A stretch of DNA of 64,000 bases from Lucinisca nassula (GCA_963580285.1 OY757011.1:97144678-97208677), one strand, 5' to 3'; counted from the first letter of the stretch, positions 41,784 through 50,824 are shown. Numbers and translations: made by a program. Notes: generated from the sequence alone by a model not told the origin.

Positions 41784-42362
41784 TTACCAAGGCAAGCTGT
41801 ACAACTTAGCAACATTTTTGTTACACACCCTAATAAGCTCGTTGGTGGTTACATCAAAATAACGAGCAACCCCCTCTGCTATAGCATATACCGATATAGG
41901 ATCATTACTCAAATAGGGGGCATCAGTTTCAATGATCAAATGATCAGGCTTCTCCATGACTGACAAACAAGCTGCAGTTCGTCTGTCTTTCAAGGAGGCC
42001 GATGAAATGCTAAAATAACAGTTTGGGAGAGAGGTGCTCCACTGTCGGTACTCTTCCTCTCCCCCAACAAAGCAATGGCGGTGTATTTGAGCCTCAGACA
42101 GCTCGAATTCAAGGAGAAGAGTTAAGACCTCCTTGGCCGCAATCCCAGAACCATCATCTCGGACATGTATTACAATGACTTTGTCCAGTCTTTTTGCTAA
42201 TTGGAAGGTGAGGCGAAGAAATTGACGCTGCGCCTCAACTTTTGATGCAGCACAACGTGCCCTGTTATGCTTCTGTTTACATCGACACGAAGTGGTGAAG
42301 TCAAGACCAACCTCGCCAATTCCAACAGCCTCTGGAAATTCTTCCAGTTTATCTTCCAATTT
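41784..42362 (-). CDS. TatD nuclease domain, C-terminal part (after amber)
   Basis: 192 residues in the same frame as the upstream part, separated only by one TAG. It carries the rest of the TatD-family metal site: Glu in AVGIGEVGLDF, His in VIVIHVRD, His in HRHCF and Asp in LIIETDAPYL. With the HxH of the preceding part, all six expected ligands of this TIM-barrel hydrolase family are present. TatD relatives act as metal-dependent DNases or RNases. It ends LYSLPW, a normal TatD end. A cysteine-rich insert (SCRCKQKHNRARC) follows the Glu motif. On its own this half lacks the first two ligands and has no good ATG, so it needs readthrough, repair or a polymorphic sense codon. Confidence 0.85.
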   Translation of the reverse strand, partial: KLEDKLEEFPEAVGIGEVGLDFTTSCRCKQKHNRARCAASKVEAQRQFLRLTFQLAKRLDKVIVIHVRDDGSGIAAKEVLTLLLEFELSEAQIHRHCFVGGEEEYRQWSTSLPNCYFSISSASLKDRRTAACLSVMEKPDHLIIETDAPYLSNDPISVYAIAEGVARYFDVTTNELIRVCNKNVAKLYSLPW

Positions 42363-43178
42363 CTAAAACAGAGAATGGGCCTTTCCAGCAGTGATCATAT
42401 GAGGGTGGACTCCCAAGGTAAATTTCAGCCTTGCATCCTTCCCCATCTGAACACTGATTCGAGGCCACTTCTCTGGAAATACATAGTTGGCTATGGCGAA
42501 CAGAAGTCTAACTTGGGAAGTCATCAGTCGTCTCAGACCCAATTTTGGAGTGAGATACTGATAGGAGAGCAATTCCATGTGGAAATGGGAGTCAATAATA
42601 CCCCCTGTTAAAGTAGGATGATCCAATGGCGGCATGGAACCATCAATCAAGACATACTGATGTACGGATTTGAGAGCTATCCGAGCAGCTAAAGACAATT
42701 TCTGTAATAACTGTGCCATAATAAGGTAGTTGGACACAGCTATGAGTCTAATAGGAGGAAAAATCAGATAGTCATCAGCGGTCAAAGGTTCCAGGCCGGC
42801 TCTTCTATCATACTCCTGGAGGAAGAAATATTCATCCTCCAAGAACCCGAGAGATGTGGGTGGCGGTTCCATGGAGGCTACATATTCCAAGAGGTCGGGT
42901 AAGGAACCCAGGCCAAGCTCCTGACAAATGAACAGAAATAATCCGTTCATTAGCAGAAACCAGGCCTGAAGCAAGGTTTCACCCTGAATCCTCTGGTGCC
43001 TCCCATGGAACTTAGCCAGGTTTTTCCCACAACCCTCAGATGCCTGACAATCATTACAGGCAGTGACTGGGTTCAAATACCAAGGTAAGTGAACCCACAG
43101 TGTGTGCCTCTTGAGGTGATTTGTGGATTGACCACATGTTTGGCAAGTTTCTGCATATTTGGATTTCTTTGGTGGCAT
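42363..43178 (-). CDS. Zinc-finger plus TatD nuclease, N-terminal part (to amber)
   Basis: ATG at 43178 gives 271 residues before TAG at 42365-42363. Residues 12-30 have a CxxC...HxxxHxxxxH zinc-finger-like array and 41-61 a second Cys/His cluster (CNDCQASEGC, HGRH). A helical middle follows. The TatD barrel starts at about 190 with IDSHFH (His198, His200) and TLGVHPH (258-260). The amber falls between this block and the Glu ligand, so the truncated product should be inactive. The open frame extends upstream of the ATG, but a strong splice acceptor lies two bases before it. The gene sits downstream of pol, in the env position. It could instead be a captured or nested host-like gene. Confidence 0.85.
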   Translation of the reverse strand: MPPKKSKYAETCQTCGQSTNHLKRHTLWVHLPWYLNPVTACNDCQASEGCGKNLAKFHGRHQRIQGETLLQAWFLLMNGLFLFICQELGLGSLPDLLEYVASMEPPPTSLGFLEDEYFFLQEYDRRAGLEPLTADDYLIFPPIRLIAVSNYLIMAQLLQKLSLAARIALKSVHQYVLIDGSMPPLDHPTLTGGIIDSHFHMELLSYQYLTPKLGLRRLMTSQVRLLFAIANYVFPEKWPRISVQMGKDARLKFTLGVHPHMITAGKAHSLF

Positions 43179-43235
43179 CCTACAAGAAAAGAAATGTTCT
43201 AGTATAAATAAAAAAATGTCAATTAAACTTCTTAC
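43176..43235 (-). promoter_or_regulatory. Splice acceptor before the TatD frame
   Basis: On the element strand a pyrimidine tract (ATTTCTTTTCTTGTAG|G) ends at 43180, with a possible branch point in ATACTAGAAC. The exon would begin one base before the ATG at 43178. It pairs naturally with the donor in the 5' LTR. Confidence 0.7.
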
Positions 43236-43530
43236 AATGATCATTACAGTACTTAGGATGGAGGCACTTAGCAGACATAAAAAATAAGCACTGGAGGCAG
43301 AGCACCACCACCTAAACAAAGTTGTGCGACCCTTCAGGGGATGGTGCAATGCACCCAGCACAAATTGTAGTTTACAGGATGGACAAGGAGCACCTTGACC
43401 AAACTGCAAAAAAATTGTGCCACTGTCTCAGTATATAACAGGATCTGCACAAACAACTGTCTAATGCAAATACTTCCCCACCTGGGACAGTTTCACTACT
43501 TGGCTGATCCTGTCCCCCAGAAAAGACAAG

Positions 43531-44000
43531 AACCAACAGGCTACTTGACCATTCATAGATGACACCATCAACCTAACGTTTTTAAAATATCGTAACTATG
43601 ATGGCACCTAGGAAGATCGCAAACCAACCAGCTATTTGATCAGTCTCAAATGACATCAACGTACTCAAAACTTACGGACAATGAATATGGAAACAATCGC
43701 GAACCAACAGGCTACTTGATCCCTTCCACATGTTAGTGGTTTAGTAAATGTTGTGCATTGATAGAGCCATCAAGGATGAATTGCAATCCAACAAGCTATT
43801 TAATCCAACCAGGATGCCACCATCAACAGTAATGACTGAAATATCCGCTAACAATGACACCACGAATGAACAGTAAACCAACAAGCTATTTAGTCCAACC
43901 ATGATGGCATTGCCAACAGTTAATGCCCCCAAACATCAGTGTAGATTTGTTGACAGACATCAAGAATGGACCACAAACCAACAAGCTATATAGCCCACTC
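43531..44000 (-). repeat. Six-copy degenerate repeat, ~80-100 bp period
   Basis: AACCAACA(G/A)GCTAYTTGATCC recurs at 43531, 43622, 43702, 43786, 43876 and 43976 with shared ATGGCACCATCA-type text between. It lies wholly between pol and the TatD frame. Confidence 0.75.
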
Positions 44001-44066
44001 AAGATGGCACCATCATACAAATACATTGCTAACATAAAAGTTTATGTCATATTAACATATAAACTG

Positions 44067-47000
44067 CTAATCTCTGTAACGGGCAGGTAGTTGAGTTTTT
44101 CTACCCGTCCGCGTAGTACGTGGAAGAGGTAATTGGGGCCGCTCCAGGGTCTGAGAGATGGGCTCTGATTCAGGGTCGCCAGAATGAGTGTCTGACGACT
44201 GATCTGTGACACTGTCCAAGTCAGAGTCAGGTTCATTGTCACTCTCCATAGGAAAGCCATTATCCAGATCAGACCCCATCATGTATGGCAAGGTCTCCTC
44301 TGGGTCCCCCATCATATATGGCAGTGTCTCATCTGGATCAAAGAGCAGCCCCACATCAGATGTATAATCTTCAACAACATCTGACTCATTGTCTTGATCC
44401 TCCTCCTCGCCCATGGGCAAAGTACTGAGAAGACTATGTCTCTTTCTTTGCAGCCATGGGGGAAGGGAATAATCATTACAAGGTTTCAACCTGTCATGAT
44501 GGACAACATGAGTTTTCTTTCTGCCCAGAAGTTTATAAACTGGAGGACGAGCAACTGCAATAAGAAAAGGGCCAGTCCAGGGTGGTCGCAACTTGGAGCT
44601 TATGCCAATCTTTGTGGATGAGTCCCTTAAATAGACAACATCGCCTGGGTGATAAGAGTTTTGAAGTACTCTTAGGTCATAATCTCTCTTCTGGCGAAGC
44701 TGAGTTTTGCCAATCTTCTCCCTTGCCAGATCATGAACATTCGAGAGATTTCGTGTTAGATTAGCGACCCAGTTTGGTGGGTCCTGGGGAGTTGGCACAG
44801 GTAGGCCTAGGATAAGATCTATGGGTTGAATAGTTTCTCTCCCCAGCATTAGCATATTGGCTGAAAAACCTGTTGATTTGTTTTTCATTGAATGCAAGGC
44901 CATAGATATGAGGGGAAGATGCTCGTCCCAATCCCTTACACCTCTGGACAGGTATGACCGAATCATCTGCAGAATGACTCTATTGAAAACTTCACACTGG
45001 CCGTTCCCTGAGGGATGATATGGCGTAGTCCGGGTCTTAGTGATTTCCAATAGCTTACAAAATGCCTGGAAAAGTTCACTTTCGAAATTTCGACCCTGAT
45101 CTGTGTGAACTTCTAGTGGGCACCCAAATGTGACGATAAAATGGTTAAGAAATGCCCGAGCCGTTAATTCTGCATTTTGGGCTGGCAAAGCTGCTAGCTC
45201 AACCCATTTTGTGAACTGGTCCACCATGACTAAGATGTAAACTGAGCCAGACTTGCTGCGATTAAAAGGTCCTAAGATATCAAGATGGACTCTTTCCATT
45301 GGGTAACCTGCGTGGTATGTTTCAAGGGCACTACGGGCTCTTCGATTCCCTTTTTTGTTTTTATTGCAGGTTGTACACTGTTTGACGTATATGTTACTGT
45401 CCCTAGACATACCATACCAATAGAATTTCTCCTTTAACCTGTCTAAGGTTTTTGATTGGCCAAGGTGTCCAGAGTCTTTGGAATCATGACAGAAATAAAG
45501 TACTCTGTCTCTGAGTTCCTTTGGAACTACTAAGCATTTGGAGAGACCTTCACGGTATGTCCAAGAATAGTACATAACATTGTCCTGGAACACAAGCTGA
45601 TCCCTATTCATCCATAATGCACGGGTTTCAGGACTAGAAAGTTGTAATTCCCTAGTGGTTGGCTCATAACAGTGTTCGAGCCAATGTATAACTAATCCAA
45701 TGTTGGGATCATTTAATTGAGCTTCCCTAAGTTGGAGAGATGACAATCCATCTACCCAATTGAGAACTCCTTGAGTCCCTGACAGAGGCTGATCTGAGTT
45801 GTCTGGTTGTAAACTACGGACAGCTAGGGGTATGACGTCATCGACGTCTTCATTAAACCTGGCCCACTGCCTATGTGCCCGTCGACAATAGTCACAACCT
45901 CCGCAGGGGAGATTATCCACTGAAAGGCCGGCTCTATAGCAGTCGCATTCTGGAAGGGGGTCTCTAATACGACTCAAAGCGTCGGCGTTAATATGGTCTG
46001 TACCTTTCCTATGAAGGATCTTAAAATTGTATTGGGACTGTTCTTCTATGAACCTAGCTAGTTGACCCTCAATGTATTTAAACCTCATCAACCAAACAAG
46101 GGAGTTGTGATCTGTCCTGATCAGAAAGAAACGTCCCAGCAAATAGTGCCGGAACTGACGGCAGAATTTAACTATTGCCAAAAGCTCTTTCCGGGTAGTG
46201 CAGTATTTCCTGTGAGGTTTCATCAGAATGTGACTGGCATAGCAGATGGGCCTTATTATACCATTTTGGACTTGGGACAATTCTGCACCTATCTGATCAC
46301 CAGAAGCATCTGTGTCAAGAATGAATAATCCATCTGGTGAGGGGTGAGCCAAAACTTGTGCAGAGATAGCAAGTTGCTTCAATTTTTCAAAACAGGCCTG
46401 ATGGCGGTCAGACCAGTAATAGGTTTTAGCATGGGCAAGTGCATAAAGGTCAGATGAGACCTTTGCAAAGTCTGGGATATGATTACGATGGTAATTCATA
46501 AATCCAAGGAAAGATAATAGCTGTTTTGAGTCTGTTGGTATAGGCCAGGACTTAACAGCTTCTAGTTTGTCTGGGGAAATAGAAATTCCACTTCCGCTCA
46601 CTAATTTTCCCAGGAACTCCACTTCGGTTTTGAAAAACTGGCACTTCCTGGGTTTGAACTTTAAATTGTGTTCACGGAAACGGCAAAAGACCTTACGGAG
46701 GGCTTTCAGTGCATCTGAGAAGTCGGTGCCTAAAACAATGATGTCATCCAAATAAACTATGACTTCCTCCCAAGTGAGACCCCTAAGGACAAGCTGCATG
46801 GCCCGTTGAAAGGTAGCAGGGGCCGTGCAGAGCCCCATAGCTAAACGGGTCCATTGAAAGCTACCAAACCTAGTATTAAATGAAGTTTTCTTCCGTGCAC
46901 TAAATTCCAGGGGAATCTGATAATATCCTGAAGACAAATCCAGAACACAGAAGAGCTTTTTGCCATAGAGGGAATCCAAGCAGTCATCAATCAGAGGTAG

Positions 47001-48137
47001 ACTATAATTATCCTTGACTGTCTTGGCATTCAAGGCTCTGTAATCAATACAGTATCTTAATTCCCCCGACTTTTTCCTGACCAACACAGGGGCGGCAGAC
47101 CAGTCAGAGACAGACGGCTCAATGACACCTTGTTTTAAAAGTTTTTCCAGGTATTCTTTTTCCTGATTTTGGAAATGGAGTGGAGTTCTTCTGAATTTTT
47201 CTGTTATGGGAATTTCATCATAGGTTTGAATTTTGTGCTCCACTCCCGAGAGACAGCCTAAATCAAAATCATCTTTAGAAAACACATCCGAAAACTCTGA
47301 AAGCAATTGTTTGAATTTGATTTTTTCATCTGTAGAAAGTTCCGAAATATTGCTTTCATACATTGATTTTAAATGTTCTGGTAAATCATTGACCGGCCCA
47401 CACTGACCAGCCGCATCCTGTGCTTGACTAGATATGTGTATGTCACAATGTGTTTTGGGTTCCAAACAGGATTCAACAGATTCTGCATGCCCAAGTGGTT
47501 TGCCTTTCCTGAATGTCACATATGTATTAGAGTCATTAACGACTTTCAATGTGACATTTGGCCCAAGGCCGCAAACATGTGATATCAACACCTTTTTATT
47601 GGGGCAAGGTTCGATTACGTATGGGCCATTAATGGGCGATTGTAGCTTGGCTTGAACATAGCCAATGGTGTTAGGTTGTATCACAGTGCGTTTTGCGACG
47701 TTAACTTTGGATATTTGCAACACTGGCGATGTAGTGACACTCACAGGAACAGAATCACCGCAAATTCTTAACACATCCTGGCCAAGGTCAAGCTCACAAC
47801 CTGTGGCTTTAAGAAAATCTAACCCAAGAAGGCATATATCCTTAATGGGTGCTACACAAACAGTATGCAGAAAAGTCTGTGAACCAACAGTGATAGGAAC
47901 ATTATGCACGAGTTGACCCCGTACAGGATCTACTCCTATCCCTGTCAGAATACAGACTGGACCAAGATCTTTTAATGTGCAGATAGAGCGGAAATAATCC
48001 TCCTGTATGAGTGTCACCATAGCTGCACTATCTATAATAGCTTGTGTTGCGACACCGTTAAGTAAAAGTGCGACCACAGCATTTAAATTTCTCTGACTAG
48101 GAAGAGACACTTCCAAAACATCACACTGGCGACCCAA
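44067..48137 (-). CDS. pol: Pol polyprotein (protease, RT, RNase H, integrase)
   Basis: The frame is intact for 1356 residues as numbered from 48137 and is open back to 48239, with no ATG there, so it is made by frameshift from gag. Protease: IIDSAAMVTLI (Asp36). RT: VLDLSSGYYQIPL, AMGLCTAPATFQR and VYLDDIIVLG (YLDD 462-465). RNase H: DTDASG, RKELLA, RTDHNSL. A cysteine-rich block (CDCYRAG...PCGGCDYC, 731-751) precedes the integrase. Integrase: His884, His891, Cys921, Cys924, then Asp953, Asp1013 and Glu1049 (D-D-35-E), and a GPF motif near 1189. The tail is acidic with a tandem (D/E)ETLPYMMG repeat. No key catalytic residue is missing. Confidence 0.97.
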   Translation of the reverse strand: MGRQCDVLEVSLPSQRNLNAVVALLLNGVATQAIIDSAAMVTLIQEDYFRSICTLKDLGPVCILTGIGVDPVRGQLVHNVPITVGSQTFLHTVCVAPIKDICLLGLDFLKATGCELDLGQDVLRICGDSVPVSVTTSPVLQISKVNVAKRTVIQPNTIGYVQAKLQSPINGPYVIEPCPNKKVLISHVCGLGPNVTLKVVNDSNTYVTFRKGKPLGHAESVESCLEPKTHCDIHISSQAQDAAGQCGPVNDLPEHLKSMYESNISELSTDEKIKFKQLLSEFSDVFSKDDFDLGCLSGVEHKIQTYDEIPITEKFRRTPLHFQNQEKEYLEKLLKQGVIEPSVSDWSAAPVLVRKKSGELRYCIDYRALNAKTVKDNYSLPLIDDCLDSLYGKKLFCVLDLSSGYYQIPLEFSARKKTSFNTRFGSFQWTRLAMGLCTAPATFQRAMQLVLRGLTWEEVIVYLDDIIVLGTDFSDALKALRKVFCRFREHNLKFKPRKCQFFKTEVEFLGKLVSGSGISISPDKLEAVKSWPIPTDSKQLLSFLGFMNYHRNHIPDFAKVSSDLYALAHAKTYYWSDRHQACFEKLKQLAISAQVLAHPSPDGLFILDTDASGDQIGAELSQVQNGIIRPICYASHILMKPHRKYCTTRKELLAIVKFCRQFRHYLLGRFFLIRTDHNSLVWLMRFKYIEGQLARFIEEQSQYNFKILHRKGTDHINADALSRIRDPLPECDCYRAGLSVDNLPCGGCDYCRRAHRQWARFNEDVDDVIPLAVRSLQPDNSDQPLSGTQGVLNWVDGLSSLQLREAQLNDPNIGLVIHWLEHCYEPTTRELQLSSPETRALWMNRDQLVFQDNVMYYSWTYREGLSKCLVVPKELRDRVLYFCHDSKDSGHLGQSKTLDRLKEKFYWYGMSRDSNIYVKQCTTCNKNKKGNRRARSALETYHAGYPMERVHLDILGPFNRSKSGSVYILVMVDQFTKWVELAALPAQNAELTARAFLNHFIVTFGCPLEVHTDQGRNFESELFQAFCKLLEITKTRTTPYHPSGNGQCEVFNRVILQMIRSYLSRGVRDWDEHLPLISMALHSMKNKSTGFSANMLMLGRETIQPIDLILGLPVPTPQDPPNWVANLTRNLSNVHDLAREKIGKTQLRQKRDYDLRVLQNSYHPGDVVYLRDSSTKIGISSKLRPPWTGPFLIAVARPPVYKLLGRKKTHVVHHDRLKPCNDYSLPPWLQRKRHSLLSTLPMGEEEDQDNESDVVEDYTSDVGLLFDPDETLPYMMGDPEETLPYMMGSDLDNGFPMESDNEPDSDLDSVTDQSSDTHSGDPESEPISQTLERPQLPLPRTTRTGRKTQLPARYRD

Positions 48138-48191
48138 ATCAGATCGGACTAGCAGCCTGTCGCCGGAGCTGCCAGTCCTTCCAAGTTTAAA
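48128..48191 (-). promoter_or_regulatory. -1 ribosomal frameshift signal with predicted pseudoknot
   Basis: Element-strand TTTAAAC (48191-48185) is in the gag frame as T TTA AAC. After a 7-base spacer comes a 10 bp stem (48177-48168 with 48156-48147, one G-U pair). Its loop bases GGCGAC (48164-48159) can pair with GTCGCC (48133-48128), giving an H-type pseudoknot with 3- and 13-base crossing loops. The gag stop TAG (48151-48149) lies in stem 1. A -1 shift enters the pol frame exactly. Confidence 0.88.
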
Positions 48192-48874
48192 TCTTGGTTT
48201 TTCTCTGACAACTCTGATGACAGACTGTGTTCCCCATAGTTAGGGACAGTTTCGGTGGGATAAGCAGATCTCTGTCTGTACTTACCTGTGTCACCGGGCC
48301 TTGGACCTGCAGGTTCCCGTGGCGATCTCTCACGCGGGTAAAAATAACCTGGTCTGCCTTGTGGTCTGACCGGTGACGGCGCGTATCGGCTGTTAACGGG
48401 AGATTCAGCACGGTACTCATTATCATACTGGCTTCCGTAATAAGGTTCATTACGGAATGGCCTTGGTGGGCTTCTTAAGGGAGCTCTAGAACGAGAAGTG
48501 GGAGAGCGGCCACGATACTCCCATCCACCATACCGCTGCATTTTGGGGTCACGCGAAGACCAGCCCCTAAACGAAGGAGATCTTCGTCTGGAGCCAATCC
48601 TCCCTTGATCCCATTGATCACCCCTGTATGGCGAAGGGGAGTACCCGGGCCTTAATGTGGACTGATTATCCCTATAGGGAGAGGGAGACGAACGACGGAA
48701 CATCTCTGTCAAATGGTCTAGTTTTCTCTCAATTTCGGAGACTCTTTTTTCTTCTTCTAGAGTGAAGGCCCTTTCTTGGAAGGAAACCTTACTTCCAAAG
48801 ATGGCTTTTCTATTAGCGGTAACCGTTTTTATTTTTTGACATGCCTCTTGTATGGTACGGGGGGGGGGGCTCAT
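48149..48874 (-). CDS. gag: Gag, C-terminal part (different frame after C11 run)
   Basis: About 240 residues that continue the gag sense after a frame change at the C11 run (48859-48869 on the + strand as G). The nominal ATG at 48874 overlaps that run and is probably not a real start. After a short helical part the chain is rich in Arg, Ser, Pro, Tyr and Gly (SPSPYR repeats, RSPTSRSR, YRGRSP). No CCHC zinc knuckle is present, so nucleic-acid binding probably relies on this basic tail. It ends ATGC then TAG, inside the frameshift pseudoknot, and overlaps the pol frame by 90 bases. Confidence 0.8.
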   Translation of the reverse strand: MSPPPRTIQEACQKIKTVTANRKAIFGSKVSFQERAFTLEEEKRVSEIERKLDHLTEMFRRSSPSPYRDNQSTLRPGYSPSPYRGDQWDQGRIGSRRRSPSFRGWSSRDPKMQRYGGWEYRGRSPTSRSRAPLRSPPRPFRNEPYYGSQYDNEYRAESPVNSRYAPSPVRPQGRPGYFYPRERSPREPAGPRPGDTGKYRQRSAYPTETVPNYGEHSLSSELSEKNQDLNLEGLAAPATGC

Positions 48875-50228
48875 TTATTACAAGGGCAGCGGCTTTCTTA
48901 TCTTTACAGCCGCGAAGGAAGGATTCTGTAGCCAATTGCTGAACGGTATTATTATCAGCTGAACCGAATCCATCCATCGCGGTTGTCAAAACCCGTTGGA
49001 GGTAGGTCTCCAAATTTTCCTCCTCTGTCTGCTTCATCAGATGGAGCCTCTGACGTGCTGCGACTGGGGCATCTTTGAGATCAAACCGCAGTCCAAGCTC
49101 TTTTTTTAGTTTCCTGTAGTTATTCTGCCCTTCGCAACGATTAGCAAATTCCAGGGCAGTTTCTGACAGACAGTCGAAGAGACGAGCCAGACGTTTACGC
49201 TCCGTCCAACCTCGCCTCCTCGAAATTCTATCAAATTTAGTAATAAAGCTGGACCAGGTCGGACCCTTTGGATCCCCAGAGAAGACTTCCATTTTGGGGG
49301 GCAGTGGTGACAAACTGCGGTCAGAGTCACCATCCGATGAGTCTGAGTCAGAGGAGTCATGACGCGGCGGCGAAATATGGCGCGGTTTAAATTGGGACTT
49401 CCTTTCTTTGGAGCGACCCCGTTCCCTTGTGCCAGCAGTTTTACTGAATGTTGGCAGTGTCACCTTATCTTTGGTGTCAGCGGCACCGCCGGATGCCAAT
49501 GAACCGCCTTTCTTGGCATAAATTCCATCACTTGGAATGGCAGCTGCCAGTCTGCTGATGATGGCTTCATCAGCACTCTGGCATCTGGTGGTATCACGAG
49601 TTTGACCTTCCTTCCTATCAGTTATTAGGAGATCGGCCAAACCCATGTTGGGCGGTTTCATTTCTGATAAGTGACCAGACAGACCCGATGAGTAATCGGG
49701 GAGAATAACCTTCTGTTTGACACTCATCAATTCTGTCTGGGTGTCTTCAATTTGCTTCACAATTTCTGAAGCTCTTTGACGTTCATTACTGACAACAGTA
49801 GATAAACGCTGATCGAAATCATCCATGCGAGAACTGAGTTCCTCCTTTACGCCAGAGATGTCTGATGTAAGTTCAGATCGCAGATCACGCATGTATGACT
49901 TCATCTCGTTTGTATACTTGGAAAGTATATTTTCCATGCATACAGCAAGGTCTGCATGTGTGACATATTTTTCCTGGGCAGCCTGTCTCTCTTTCCCATT
50001 TTTATCTGGTGGAGCAGGCCTTGGTAGTTGAAGGGAGATAGTCCCCTCATCAATCAAGGTCTGCCATTCTTGTGCTGAAAGGCGGACGGTGCCCAGGTCT
50101 TCAACTGACAAGGGATCTTGTCGGCCTGATAAAACATTGTCTCTGAGGTCGACAATTTTCCTTGCAGAGGCTGGGCCAACATTCTTGATGCTGGCCAGAT
50201 CATTTACACTGGCTGTGTAAATGTTCAT
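48813..50228 (-). CDS. gag: Gag, N-terminal and capsid part
   Basis: ATG at 50228 opens 471 residues; the last 16 or so, after the C11 run, are out of the true frame. Residues 1-45 look like a helix-hairpin-helix (KNVGPASARKIVDLRD with flanking helices), a DNA-binding fold unusual for Gag. Residues 95-172 are predicted coiled coil (heptad-like, rich in E, K, L). Residues 275-305 are a charged Arg/Ser/Asp linker. Residues 310-450 resemble the retrotransposon Gag capsid domain (FSGDPKGPTWSSFITKFD, ARLFDCLSETALEFAN, LETYLQRVLTTA). The leader to the LTR is 596 bases. Confidence 0.9.
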   Translation of the reverse strand: MNIYTASVNDLASIKNVGPASARKIVDLRDNVLSGRQDPLSVEDLGTVRLSAQEWQTLIDEGTISLQLPRPAPPDKNGKERQAAQEKYVTHADLAVCMENILSKYTNEMKSYMRDLRSELTSDISGVKEELSSRMDDFDQRLSTVVSNERQRASEIVKQIEDTQTELMSVKQKVILPDYSSGLSGHLSEMKPPNMGLADLLITDRKEGQTRDTTRCQSADEAIISRLAAAIPSDGIYAKKGGSLASGGAADTKDKVTLPTFSKTAGTRERGRSKERKSQFKPRHISPPRHDSSDSDSSDGDSDRSLSPLPPKMEVFSGDPKGPTWSSFITKFDRISRRRGWTERKRLARLFDCLSETALEFANRCEGQNNYRKLKKELGLRFDLKDAPVAARQRLHLMKQTEEENLETYLQRVLTTAMDGFGSADNNTVQQLATESFLRGCKDKKAAALVINEPPPPYHTRGMSKNKNGYR

Positions 50229-50824
50229 GGCTTGTCAGGGGGGTAACAACAATATACAACAAGTCAATATAATATTCTACAATTTATTTCAAAATTTCAG
50301 GCAAATAGAAATATCCTCATTATCAGGGATTATTGCCTGAAGACAAGGATGTATGATAATGTATCAGCGGTATGCTGAAAAGGTCTATTATTGGTTAATT
50401 AATGAAAAAAACTGACAAATAAGTGAAATTACCTAATGTTTTTGATGAATCAGGAAGCAAGAAGTGAAATTCATTAAGCTTCTGGTAGAGAAAAAACAAA
50501 TGTGATCAAAATATCACGAATTGTGACCACGTGGATCCGGAAAGCACATGGGCGAACCGAATCGTATTTCCGGTAATTTCCGTAAAAAAATATAATTATT
50601 TTTACGAAGAAATATGATTTATATAATTATTTAAGATATAATTTGTCATCAATGGTAATAAATATTGAAGGATGGCGTGGATATTGATGAAAATTCGGCC
50701 GGATGCAATTTTCGCAGCCGAAGAAATTTCACCAAAAATAATGTATTTCCGGCAGAAATGGGCTGCGAATATTTTTAATAATTTATTCCAGCGCTCAAAT
50801 AAACCTTTTTGTCGCAGCGCCAAA
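50229..50824 (-). other. 5' leader of the retrotransposon with primer-binding site
   Basis: Two bases inside the 5' LTR (from 50822 downward) is TGGCGCTGCGAC, the form expected for a tRNA 3' end ...GCGCCA; a serine tRNA is the best guess. The rest is AT-rich and non-coding. Confidence 0.65.

Noticed and set aside
42267..42611. 114-residue + strand frame
   Set aside because: It is antisense to the TatD frame, which has clear family motifs on the other strand.
43179..43409. N-terminal extension of the TatD frame upstream of its ATG
   Set aside because: It is hydrophobic low-information sequence containing a branch point and splice acceptor, better read as intron.
44042..44260. 72-residue - strand frame after pol
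   Set aside because: It overlaps the pol C-terminus in another frame and has no motif.
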